Of a DNA stretch of 37,619 nucleotides, positions 31,369 through 37,619 are shown piece after piece. Location: positions 1-37,619 of the forward strand of contig CAIXPS010000030.1 in the NCBI GenBank assembly GCA_903921365.1. The letters run 5' to 3'. Source of the DNA: an uncultured bacterium. GTDB lineage: Bacteria > Chloroflexota > Anaerolineae > J036 > Brachytrichaceae. The first letter of the stretch is position 1; each line of letters starts with the position of its first letter. The notes beneath the pieces were generated by a model. That model was not told the origin of the DNA and did not search any database. It worked only from the letters and a program-made list of their open reading frames with translations. The position numbers were made by a program, and so were the translations under genes.

Positions 31369-32709
31369 TCACGGCAGGGTCTGCTGCGTCCACGGGAGCC
31401 CATCGACAGTCACGCCGCCCACCGCAAGTTCCCAGTGCAGATGCGGCCCTTCGCTGCGCCCGGTGTTGCCCGAGTAGGCGATCAACTGCCCGGCGTCCAC
31501 CGCATCACCCACTTTCACCCGGGTGCTCGACAGGTGGCAGTACATGGTAAAGACGCCGCGACCGTGATCGATGATGATGGCGGTTCCGCGCACCTTGAAG
31601 TCCTGGACGGCGGCGACGCGGCCGGCGGCGACAGCATATACAGACGTTCCAACCGGCGCCACCAGATCGGTGCCGCTGTGATAGGTGTGTAAAATGCCGC
31701 CGTTGAAACTGCGCCGCGCGCCATAGTATGACGCAATGCGGCTGCCCTGCACCGGCAGCTTGAACGTCCCGTCCCAGTATTGCGTGGGCGTCCACTGACT
31801 TTCGATGGTCTGGAGTTGCTCCCCTTCGTCTGCGTTCACTTGCGGATCGAGCAAAGGCACCAGGCGTTGGTTGATCGTCAGGTTTTCATAGCCAAACCCG
31901 CCCGCCTGAATCTGGATGCGCCCGCTGACTTCGGATGTCGCACCCGTCGCGGCGATGGCGCGCAGCGTCATCGGATAGATGCCTGGATCTTGCAGGGCGC
32001 CGACTCCCGTCAACGCAGTATATGAACCTTCCTGCAACACGAAGTGCAATGTGCGCCCGGCAAATGCGCCCGCAATGGCCTCCAGGTGCGCCGAACTGGT
32101 CACGCGGATAACAACCACGTCACCCTGTCGCGGCACAGGGGGCCACACATCGATAGAGTTGAACGGCTCTGGCAGGTTGGTGGTGACGCTGGACTGGGGG
32201 ATGCGCAGAAGTTGGCCGACGATCAGGCAGTCGGAGCAGGCCAGCTTGTTGGTCTGGCGCAGAAGATAGGGCGAAATGCCATACTGCGCAGCGAGCGCGG
32301 TAATCGTCTCACCCGCGGCGACGCGGTGTAACCGGATGTGTTCCGACACCGGAGCAGGCAGACTCACCTTCTGCCCAGCCACCAGCAAATACGGCTGCGT
32401 CAGGTCATTGCGTTGTGCCAGATCGGTGACTAGAAAGCCTGATTGCGCCGCCAGCGACATCAGCGATTCGCCGACTGCAACGATATGCACGAGCGGATCT
32501 CCCGAATAGCGCGGCGGCGGGGAAGGCGTGGGAATCGATGTCGCCACCACTTCCACCTTTGGCTGGTATGGATCGAGCGTTGCCGTCGGCCCCGGGTCCT
32601 GTGCATGCACCCCGCTGATACCGAGAAACGGTATGCACAGTGCTGCAAGAAGCATGACGATGAGGCATGCTCCGATATATCTCTTTCGGTGCGTTTTTAA
32701 TGGATTCAA
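31369..32709 (-). CDS. secreted LysM and M23 (LytM) peptidoglycan endopeptidase
   Basis: A 446-residue exported protein. Residues about 1-36 look like a signal peptide (KTHRKRY, then a hydrophobic stretch ending GVHAQ). A Thr/Pro-rich linker is followed by two LysM domains (about 72-118 and 124-170; VHIVAVGESLMSLAAQSG and HRVAAGETITALAAQYG), which bind glycan strands. The C-terminal 110 residues are an M23 domain with HSGTDLVAP and the zinc site HLHWEL. It probably cleaves cell-wall peptides, or activates another hydrolase. The start is TTG at 32709, as no upstream ATG exists; the next Met would cut into the signal peptide. It follows the PIG-L gene by eight bases. Confidence 0.88.
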   Translation of the reverse strand: MNPLKTHRKRYIGACLIVMLLAALCIPFLGISGVHAQDPGPTATLDPYQPKVEVVATSIPTPSPPPRYSGDPLVHIVAVGESLMSLAAQSGFLVTDLAQRNDLTQPYLLVAGQKVSLPAPVSEHIRLHRVAAGETITALAAQYGISPYLLRQTNKLACSDCLIVGQLLRIPQSSVTTNLPEPFNSIDVWPPVPRQGDVVVIRVTSSAHLEAIAGAFAGRTLHFVLQEGSYTALTGVGALQDPGIYPMTLRAIAATGATSEVSGRIQIQAGGFGYENLTINQRLVPLLDPQVNADEGEQLQTIESQWTPTQYWDGTFKLPVQGSRIASYYGARRSFNGGILHTYHSGTDLVAPVGTSVYAVAAGRVAAVQDFKVRGTAIIIDHGRGVFTMYCHLSSTRVKVGDAVDAGQLIAYSGNTGRSEGPHLHWELAVGGVTVDGLPWTQQTLP

Positions 32710-32717
32710 AGCAACAC

Positions 32718-33473
32718 TTACTCGCGCTCCCAGTAACGTTCTCCGCCGGTGTTGGCGATGTATTCTCTCACAAGCCCGGGCATATCCTCGGCGCTCCCGA
32801 ACACAGCAGCCAGTTGCGACGCGTAGTTGCCAATTGCCGCGATGCGCATCTCGATTTCTTCGCCGGTTAATTCAATCAGGCTGGAGCGCCAGTTGTCGGC
32901 GTCAGCGAGCGCCCTGGTGATGGCGGCAGGGTCCTTCTGCGCGTATGGGTAATCTTCATAGTAGACGATGTGATCGGCAGAGCACCGCTGCTCTACGGCG
33001 CGCCGTGTGATGACGTGATCGACGTGACCGCCCGCGGCCAGGGGACAATACACCCGGCCAGGCGCGAACGTCTCGATCAGGTCTTCCAACCGGGAAACCA
33101 GCGCCGGCAACTGACTGAGCCAGTCCGACGGATGCACCTGACCGCCCATAAAACCCTTGCCCGAATACAGCGGCGCGCTGTTCTCGTCGTAGCGGTAAAT
33201 CGCATCCAGCAGCCCCATGTGAACGTATGAGGCGCCCAGCAACCCGGCCACGTAGTCATCTTCGATACAGCGTTGCTCGTAAGGTCGGTCGCCCAGCTTC
33301 CATTGCCAATGCTCATGCTGCGCAGAAGGCGACAGTTCAGCGTCAGGCGCTGCATCGGCCGTGCATACCGTCGCGATCATAACGTCTTCACCCAATTGAC
33401 TCAGACGATGCGCGTATCCGCCGCATGAGAGTGCGATGTCATCCAGATGTGGAGAAATGAATAGATGTAACAA
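32718..33473 (-). CDS. PIG-L family deacetylase
   Basis: A 251-residue enzyme of the zinc-dependent LmbE/PIG-L family. The metal-binding motif is FISPHLDDIALSCGGYAHRL near the N-terminus, with the partner His in AAGGHVDHVITRRAV (about residues 146-160). Members remove acetyl groups from GlcNAc derivatives, for example in bacillithiol or mycothiol synthesis, or from antibiotics and cell-wall sugars. The next gene encodes a peptidoglycan endopeptidase, so a cell-wall sugar is one reasonable substrate, but this is only context. It lies 29 bases after clpS on the same strand. Confidence 0.9.
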   Translation of the reverse strand: MLHLFISPHLDDIALSCGGYAHRLSQLGEDVMIATVCTADAAPDAELSPSAQHEHWQWKLGDRPYEQRCIEDDYVAGLLGASYVHMGLLDAIYRYDENSAPLYSGKGFMGGQVHPSDWLSQLPALVSRLEDLIETFAPGRVYCPLAAGGHVDHVITRRAVEQRCSADHIVYYEDYPYAQKDPAAITRALADADNWRSSLIELTGEEIEMRIAAIGNYASQLAAVFGSAEDMPGLVREYIANTGGERYWERE

Positions 33474-33502
33474 GTTTTTGTGCCCCGTAAATCATACCGC
33501 AA

Positions 33503-33823
33503 TCACCGTTCCGGTTCCAAGGTAAACGTCAACGGATAATCCTCCATGCGCGCGGCAAAGTGTGCCTTCGCCGCCAGCATCTCGGCCTCGCGCTTCGGGC
33601 GTGTGACCACCAGTGCTTGTCCGGTGACGTGCGCGGTCAGTGCAATGTGATCGGCCAGCTCGTTCGAGAGCTTGAAGATGCTCATCAAGAGTTGCACGAC
33701 AAAATCATACGGTGTGACGTCATCATTGTGAATGATCACGCGCCACAGGGGTTCGAGCGCCGTCATCTGATCGGTGACGGTCTCGATATCCGGGGTAGCC
33801 ACTCGGCCAGTAATGTTACTCAT
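33503..33823 (-). CDS. clpS: ATP-dependent Clp protease adaptor ClpS
   Basis: A 106-residue adaptor that binds proteins with bulky hydrophobic N-termini and hands them to ClpA or ClpC. The core WRVIIHNDDVTPYDFVVQLL (NDD-TP motif of the substrate pocket) and the ending MEDYPLTFTLEPE match ClpS. The middle, HIALTAHVTGQALVVTRPKREAEMLAAKAH, keeps the usual helix-strand-helix order. The N-terminal 25 residues form the flexible arm. It stands at the head of a minus-strand run with the PIG-L and M23 genes and is divergent from mazG. Confidence 0.9.
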   Translation of the reverse strand: MSNITGRVATPDIETVTDQMTALEPLWRVIIHNDDVTPYDFVVQLLMSIFKLSNELADHIALTAHVTGQALVVTRPKREAEMLAAKAHFAARMEDYPLTFTLEPER

Positions 33824-33891
33824 GGTTATGATACTTGATCAGTTCGTGTTCCATCTATCAGGAGTAAAGTGTAATCGCATATGATTACGAC
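33824..33891. promoter_or_regulatory. divergent clpS/mazG spacer with a small inverted repeat
   Basis: The 68-base AT-richer spacer must hold the promoters of both genes. It contains GTAATC (33871-33876) and GATTAC (33883-33888), perfect six-base arms around GCATAT just before the mazG ATG. No clear -35/-10 pair was identified. Confidence 0.35.
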
Positions 33892-35412
33892 ATGCTAACG
33901 ATATTAGGTTTAGGCCCTGGCGATCCGAAACACCTCACGCGTGAAGCGTGGGAAGTGCTAAGCGCCGCGCGCGAGGTGTATCTGCGCACGCGCATACACC
34001 CCACTGTCGCCGGATTGCCCGGCCACTTGATCCTGCGCGATTTCGACGACATGTACGAGAACGGCGCGGCATTTGAAGATGTGTACGCGCGCATCACCGC
34101 GGCGGTGATCGCCGCTGCCCAAAAAGGCGATGTGATCTACGCTGTTCCGGGCCACCCGCTCGTCGGCGAGGCCACGGTGCACGCCATCCTGGCGCGCGCG
34201 AAAGAGGCGCATATCGAGACGCGCATCGTCAGCGGGTTGAGCTTTATCGAGCCCACGCTCGAAGCCATGGGGCGATTGCTTCCGACCTCGGTCGACCCGC
34301 TCGACGGGCTGCAGATATGCAACGCGCTTGAACTAGCCGGGCTGCACCATCCCTCGCTCAACCCGGACAAACCCGCGCTGATTGCGCAGGTCTATTCGCG
34401 CGCCATTGCCTCCGACGTGAAGCTCACGCTGATGAACCAGTATTCACCCGATCATCCCGTCTGGATCATTGGAAGAGCAGGGGAGAAAAGGAGCAGAGGT
34501 GAAAAGGAGATCGGAACAATCACCTCCTCTCCTCCTCCCCTCCTCTCCTCCGCTCCCCTGCGGGAGCTCGACCATCGCGACCTGTTCGATCACCTCACCT
34601 CGCTCTACCTCCCGGCGCTGCCGGTTGTCGGCGGGTTCGAGGGATTACAGGAGACGGTAGCCTATCTGCGCGCGCCCGAGGGTTGCCCGTGGGATCGTGA
34701 ACAGACTTACGAGACGTTGCGCAAGGACCTTCTCGAAGAGGTGTATGAGGTTCTGGCCGCAATTGACGAGGGCGACATTAACGGGCTGCGCGAGGAACTG
34801 GGCGACGTGTTGCTCAACGTAATCATGCTGGTGCAGATTGCCACCGAGGGCGAGGAGTTCCGCATGATCGACGTGATCGGCGAGGTCGACGCCAAACTCA
34901 AGCGCCGCCACCCGCACGTGTTCGGAGACGTGGTCGTCAACAATGTCGGCGATGTGCTGACGAACTGGAACGCGATCAAACAGCAGGAGCACAGCAAGGG
35001 CGGCAAGCCCGCGCGCGAGTCAGCCATCGATGGCGTTCCTCCCGCGTTGCCCGCGCTGGCGCAGGCGCAAAAACTGGCGCACAAAGCCGAGCGCGCCGGC
35101 TTCCGCTTCGACAACCACGAACAACGCCTGGCCAAGTCGCACGAGGAGATCGATGAAGTGCTCACCGCGCGCGACAACAATCACCGCAAAGAGGAGTTTG
35201 GCGACCTGCTGTTCACCATCGCCGACCTCGCGGATGGCTACGATATCGATATCGAAACGGCGCTGCGCGAGGCTAACCTCAAGTTCTCGCGGCGCTTCCG
35301 CGCGATGGAAGCCATCGTGCGCGAGCGCGATCTCGACATGAAAGCCATGAGCGGCGTGGAATTGCAGGCCGTCTGGCGCGAAGTGAAACTAGCTGAGCAC
35401 TCACCATCGTGA
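33892..35412 (+). CDS. mazG: tetrapyrrole-methylase-like / MazG nucleotide pyrophosphohydrolase fusion (YabN type)
   Basis: A 506-residue two-part protein. Residues about 1-190 form a tetrapyrrole (corrin/porphyrin) methylase-like domain starting TILGLGPGDPKHLT, with VIYAVPGHPLVGEATV. Residues about 240-500 are MazG, with CPWDREQTYETLRKDLLEEVYE, REELGDVLLNVIM and a second KEEFGDLLFTIADLA block; the E-x-x-E...E-x-x-D residues bind magnesium. MazG hydrolyses nucleoside triphosphates, cleaning the pool or damping stress signals. Residues 195-224 come from an inserted purine/pyrimidine inverted repeat lying in the linker between the domains. The metallophosphoesterase gene follows after 14 bases. 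Confidence 0.93.
   Translation: MLTILGLGPGDPKHLTREAWEVLSAAREVYLRTRIHPTVAGLPGHLILRDFDDMYENGAAFEDVYARITAAVIAAAQKGDVIYAVPGHPLVGEATVHAILARAKEAHIETRIVSGLSFIEPTLEAMGRLLPTSVDPLDGLQICNALELAGLHHPSLNPDKPALIAQVYSRAIASDVKLTLMNQYSPDHPVWIIGRAGEKRSRGEKEIGTITSSPPPLLSSAPLRELDHRDLFDHLTSLYLPALPVVGGFEGLQETVAYLRAPEGCPWDREQTYETLRKDLLEEVYEVLAAIDEGDINGLREELGDVLLNVIMLVQIATEGEEFRMIDVIGEVDAKLKRRHPHVFGDVVVNNVGDVLTNWNAIKQQEHSKGGKPARESAIDGVPPALPALAQAQKLAHKAERAGFRFDNHEQRLAKSHEEIDEVLTARDNNHRKEEFGDLLFTIADLADGYDIDIETALREANLKFSRRFRAMEAIVRERDLDMKAMSGVELQAVWREVKLAEHSPS
34477..34561. repeat. purine-rich/pyrimidine-rich inverted-repeat insertion inside mazG
   Basis: Terminal arms GCAGGGGAG (34477-34485) and CTCCCCTGC (34553-34561) are perfect inverted repeats. 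The left part is almost all purine (34479-34510) and the right part almost all pyrimidine (34522-34559), with inner arms GAGGTG/CACCTC. The 85-base stretch is read in frame as low-complexity residues about 196-224 of the MazG protein. Confidence 0.8.
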
Positions 35413-35426
35413 CGGATTGAAACATC

Positions 35427-36380
35427 ATGAAGCTCGCAGTACTCTCCGATATTCACTCCAACTACGCCGCTTTGCGCGCGGTCGCAGAACACATCGAGGC
35501 GTGGGGGGCCGATGCGGTCGTCGTCGCAGGCGATCTGGTTAACCGCGGCCCGCGCCCGCTGGAGTGCCTGCGCTTTGTGCAGGAGAAGCAGCAATCGCGC
35601 GGATGGCTTACGCTGATCGGCAATCATGAAGAGTATGTGATCAATAATGCCGCAAATAGCGAGCCTCAGAGCGGCATACGGTTCGAGATGCGGCGCAGTT
35701 CGCACTGGACGTACCAGAAGCTTAACCGCGATGTGTCGGCATTGCAGGCCATGCCGTTCAAGCTCAGCCTGACGGGGCCCGACGGCGCGGAGATACGGCT
35801 GGCGCACGGTTCGATGCGCGGAACGCGCGTGGGGGTGTACTGGCATACCTCTGATGACGAGTTGCCGGAATTGATCGGCGACCCGCCCCCGGCGCTGTTC
35901 TGCGTCGGCCACACCCACATGCCGCTGGTGATCCGCTCGCGCGGCACGCTGGTGGTCAATGCCGGCTCGGCCGGGCTGCCGTTCGACGGCGACACGCGCG
36001 TGAGTTATGCGCAGATGACGTTCCGCAAAGCCAAGTGGGAGGCAAAGATCGCGCGGCTTGACTACGACCGGGCGCAGGCCGAGCGCGACTTCAGCGACAA
36101 CGGTTTCCTCGACGAGGGCGGGCCGCTGGCGCTATTGATACTCGCCGAGTTGCGCACCGCGCACTCGCAACTGTATCAGTGGAATGCGCGGTACGAGAAG
36201 GCGCTGCTGGCTGGCGACATCACAATGGAGGAGTCGGTGCGCGAATACAGCCGCACCAACCGCGACTCCCGCATGTACGCGCTGGGGCGCTACATCAGCT
36301 ACCTGCCCATGCCGGCCAAGCGGGCTATCGCAACCCGACTCGTGGCAAAGCGAAACCAGCGCGCACAATCGGGAGACTAA
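35427..36380 (+). CDS. calcineurin-like metallophosphoesterase
   Basis: A 317-residue enzyme. The two-metal site is complete: LSDIHSN (D, H), VVAGDLVNRGP (D), IGNHEEY (N, H), LAHGS (H) and VGHTHMPL (H-x-H). The MJ0936/YfcE-like order of motifs covers about 190 residues; the rest forms a helical C-terminal extension (from about KWEAKIARLDYDRAQAERDF) ending in a basic stretch. Members hydrolyse cyclic nucleotides, dinucleotides or phosphodiesters; the substrate is unknown. Being 14 bases from mazG, it may act with it in nucleotide cleanup, which is inference from position. Confidence 0.88.
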   Translation: MKLAVLSDIHSNYAALRAVAEHIEAWGADAVVVAGDLVNRGPRPLECLRFVQEKQQSRGWLTLIGNHEEYVINNAANSEPQSGIRFEMRRSSHWTYQKLNRDVSALQAMPFKLSLTGPDGAEIRLAHGSMRGTRVGVYWHTSDDELPELIGDPPPALFCVGHTHMPLVIRSRGTLVVNAGSAGLPFDGDTRVSYAQMTFRKAKWEAKIARLDYDRAQAERDFSDNGFLDEGGPLALLILAELRTAHSQLYQWNARYEKALLAGDITMEESVREYSRTNRDSRMYALGRYISYLPMPAKRAIATRLVAKRNQRAQSGD

Positions 36381-36466
36381 ACCGGTTAAAATCAAATCAC
36401 CTATGCGCCCGGATATTTCAACCGCAGTCGACACCATCATGTAAGATAACGCTGGAGGTTGGCTTT

Positions 36467-36670
36467 ATGGACACACCTATTGTCAATGAAGTTGTTGAGA
36501 ATATGAGGGATATGCCTCACGAATTGCAGTGGCGGGTACTAGAGTTCGCGCGCGCGCTGGCTCAATCCACGCCCCATGGTCTTCCAGGCAAGCAAATGCT
36601 GCGCTTTGCCGGGACGATATCATTAGCTGACATTGATCTAATGCGCGCTGTGATTGAAAAGAGGGATTGA
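36467..36670 (+). CDS. small antitoxin-like protein (DUF2281/VapB-like), no toxin adjacent
   Basis: A 67-residue protein with a good GGAGG ribosome binding site before its ATG. MPHELQWRVLEFARALAQ resembles the helix ELPEELQxEVLDFVxFL of DUF2281-like antitoxins, and LRFAGTISLADIDLMRAVIEKRD resembles the toxin-wrapping tail (FAGTIxxED...M..AIE) found next to PIN-domain toxins. The normal following gene, a PIN toxin, is missing: only 146 bases with a hairpin separate it from the next convergent gene. It may be an orphan antitoxin or a remnant of a lost pair. Confidence 0.65.
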   Translation: MDTPIVNEVVENMRDMPHELQWRVLEFARALAQSTPHGLPGKQMLRFAGTISLADIDLMRAVIEKRD

Positions 36671-36756
36671 GAACCATTCTTTGGTAGCAAAGGCGCCAAG
36701 CAGCAACCGTCTTAACGCAACAATGGGTGCTAATGGAATGAAACGGCGCTCCTTAG

Positions 36757-36804
36757 ATCGTTGTTCGTCCGCCAGGCAGAGCACAACACCGGACGAACAA
36801 CGAT
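36757..36804. terminator. 15-bp perfect stem with 18-base loop between convergent genes
   Basis: ATCGTTGTTCGTCCG (36757-36771) pairs exactly with CGGACGAACAACGAT (36790-36804). It lies 12 bases after the stop of the minus-strand glycosidase and 86 bases after the antitoxin-like gene. No T-run follows on either strand, so it could be a factor-dependent terminator or mRNA 3'-end stabiliser rather than an intrinsic terminator. Confidence 0.6.
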
Positions 36805-36816
36805 ATCGGTGATGTG

Positions 36817-37619
36817 TCAGTGCCCGGTCATCTTACCCTTGTCGGCAGCGTCGGCGTTGGCGCGCGCGGCTGCGGCCTCAAGCGTCATTTCCTCAACTGT
36901 CTTCGTGTGCAACCGCGCCGCGCCCTGCGTGTCGATCAAATGCGCGCGCGTTCCATTCTTCACAGCCTCGTCCAGGCGACTCCTGGCAGCCGGTATCTCA
37001 AAGGCGTACTGCGGCAGCCAATTCGCCTGTGCCACCAGCATCTCATCCGTCATCTGCCACACCTCTTCGGGGTCGCATACCGCGCCGACGAGTGGGTCGT
37101 GCAGCATGGCTTGCTTGAGCAGCGTCACATCGCCATGCACTGCCGCTTCCATACCCATCTGTTGAACGCGGGCGCTCGCTGAGCACGTCGCCGCGCAAGC
37201 CATCGGCAGATCGCCAACCACGGGCATGTTGATGCCAGTCTTGTCGACATAGCCGGGGATCTCGACCACGCACCCGTTGGGCAGGTTGGTGATGTGACCG
37301 TTGTTGACGATGTTGAAGTGACCGCGATAAGTGCGGCCAGTCTGGAGCGCCTCGATGATGAATGAGCCATGTTCCTCAGAGCGCTTGTCGGCGCTCCGAT
37401 CCCACGGCGTTTCCTTCATCCAGTTCGGGAAGTCCGTCTCGAACCAGTTGCGCCCCTCGGTGCACACGCGCAGGTAACCGCCCGTTTCACCATTGATCCA
37501 CGAAGAGAGATCGATCCATTTGCCGATGTCGTTGGGGCGTTTGCGATACCAGGCCACATACTCGCTCAGGTGCCCGTTTGATTCCGTGCTGAAGTACCCG
37601 AAGCGGCGCAGCATATCGA
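36817..37619 (-). CDS. glycoside hydrolase family 4 (alpha-galactosidase/alpha-glucosidase-like), C-terminal part
   Basis: The frame runs off the right edge, so the NAD-binding N-terminus and the catalytic Cys/His metal ligands lie outside. The visible 267 or so residues carry MLRRFGYFSTESNGHLSEYVAWYRK, then NIVNNGHITNLPNGCVVEIPGYVD and LPMACAATCSASARVQQMGMEAA, a series diagnostic of GH4 enzymes. These use NAD and a divalent metal to open alpha-glycosidic bonds by an oxidation-elimination path, in the cytoplasm. The MLRRFGYFSTES segment is closest to the alpha-galactosidase (MelA-like) branch, but the sugar is not certain. The last 25 residues are Ala-rich and charged, ending KGKMTGH. Confidence 0.9.
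   Translation of the reverse strand, partial: DMLRRFGYFSTESNGHLSEYVAWYRKRPNDIGKWIDLSSWINGETGGYLRVCTEGRNWFETDFPNWMKETPWDRSADKRSEEHGSFIIEALQTGRTYRGHFNIVNNGHITNLPNGCVVEIPGYVDKTGINMPVVGDLPMACAATCSASARVQQMGMEAAVHGDVTLLKQAMLHDPLVGAVCDPEEVWQMTDEMLVAQANWLPQYAFEIPAARSRLDEAVKNGTRAHLIDTQGAARLHTKTVEEMTLEAAAARANADAADKGKMTGH

Noticed and set aside
34477-34561. Transposon or insertion sequence
   Set aside because: No transposase and no clear target-site duplication were seen; only a short inverted-repeat element is supported.

Overview
The window is a gene-dense, high-GC stretch of a bacterial chromosome. It most likely comes from a member of the Chloroflexota (Anaerolineae-like). That assignment is inference from gene content: tandem nuoM genes, an ATP synthase b subunit fused to a delta domain, a 7TM-GAF-helix-turn-helix sensor, a Thr/Pro-rich secreted LysM/M23 protein, DUF4058 and several TTG starts. 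No rRNA, tRNA, CRISPR array or transposase was seen, and no gene-free stretch exceeds 300 bases.

Left part (1-5896): the end of an ABC-F ATPase gene; an Imm5-like protein divergent from an orphan VapB-type antitoxin; an esterase and a GNAT acetyltransferase on the minus strand; then a plus-strand run of a YdeI/OmdA-like protein, a DUF2721 membrane protein, a carotenoid-dehydrogenase-like flavoprotein and a small membrane protein.

Middle-left (5882-14779, minus strand): a TPR protein, ndk, gltX, a DUF4058 protein, purine nucleoside phosphorylase, a two-helix membrane protein, a GNAT enzyme and a large membrane sensor with a DNA-binding-like end. Several genes here overlap or nearly touch (ndk/gltX, gltX/DUF4058, DUF4058/punA, punA/membrane protein), so coupled expression of nucleotide metabolism and Glu-tRNA charging is likely. 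Divergent from these are a plus-strand SAH-hydrolase-like protein, a THUMP-type RNA methyltransferase and glnS (14847-18963).

Centre (19052-31211, minus strand): the main feature. Read in transcription order it is nuoA-H-J-K-L-M-M-N followed by an AtpZ/AtpI-like gene, atpB, atpE and an atpF-atpH fusion. These are exactly the seven kinds of membrane-arm subunit of complex I (with NuoM twice) joined to the membrane sector of ATP synthase. None of the peripheral-arm genes (nuoB, C, D, E, F, G, I) and none of the F1 genes (atpA, G, D, C) is present. A good promoter candidate lies upstream of nuoA, and a perfect 42-base palindrome with a T-rich tail lies just after the atpF-H stop, so one transcript of about 12 kb is plausible. 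Several subunits carry oddities: the second NuoM lacks the TM7 lysine, NuoA has Gly for a conserved Glu, NuoL has a His-rich insertion and AtpB has a long loop with two Cys.

Right part (31369-37619): a minus-strand run of clpS, a PIG-L deacetylase and a secreted LysM/M23 endopeptidase; a plus-strand pair of mazG (tetrapyrrole-methylase/MazG fusion, with a purine/pyrimidine inverted repeat inserted in its linker) and a metallophosphoesterase; a small antitoxin-like gene; and the C-terminal part of a GH4 glycosidase running off the window.
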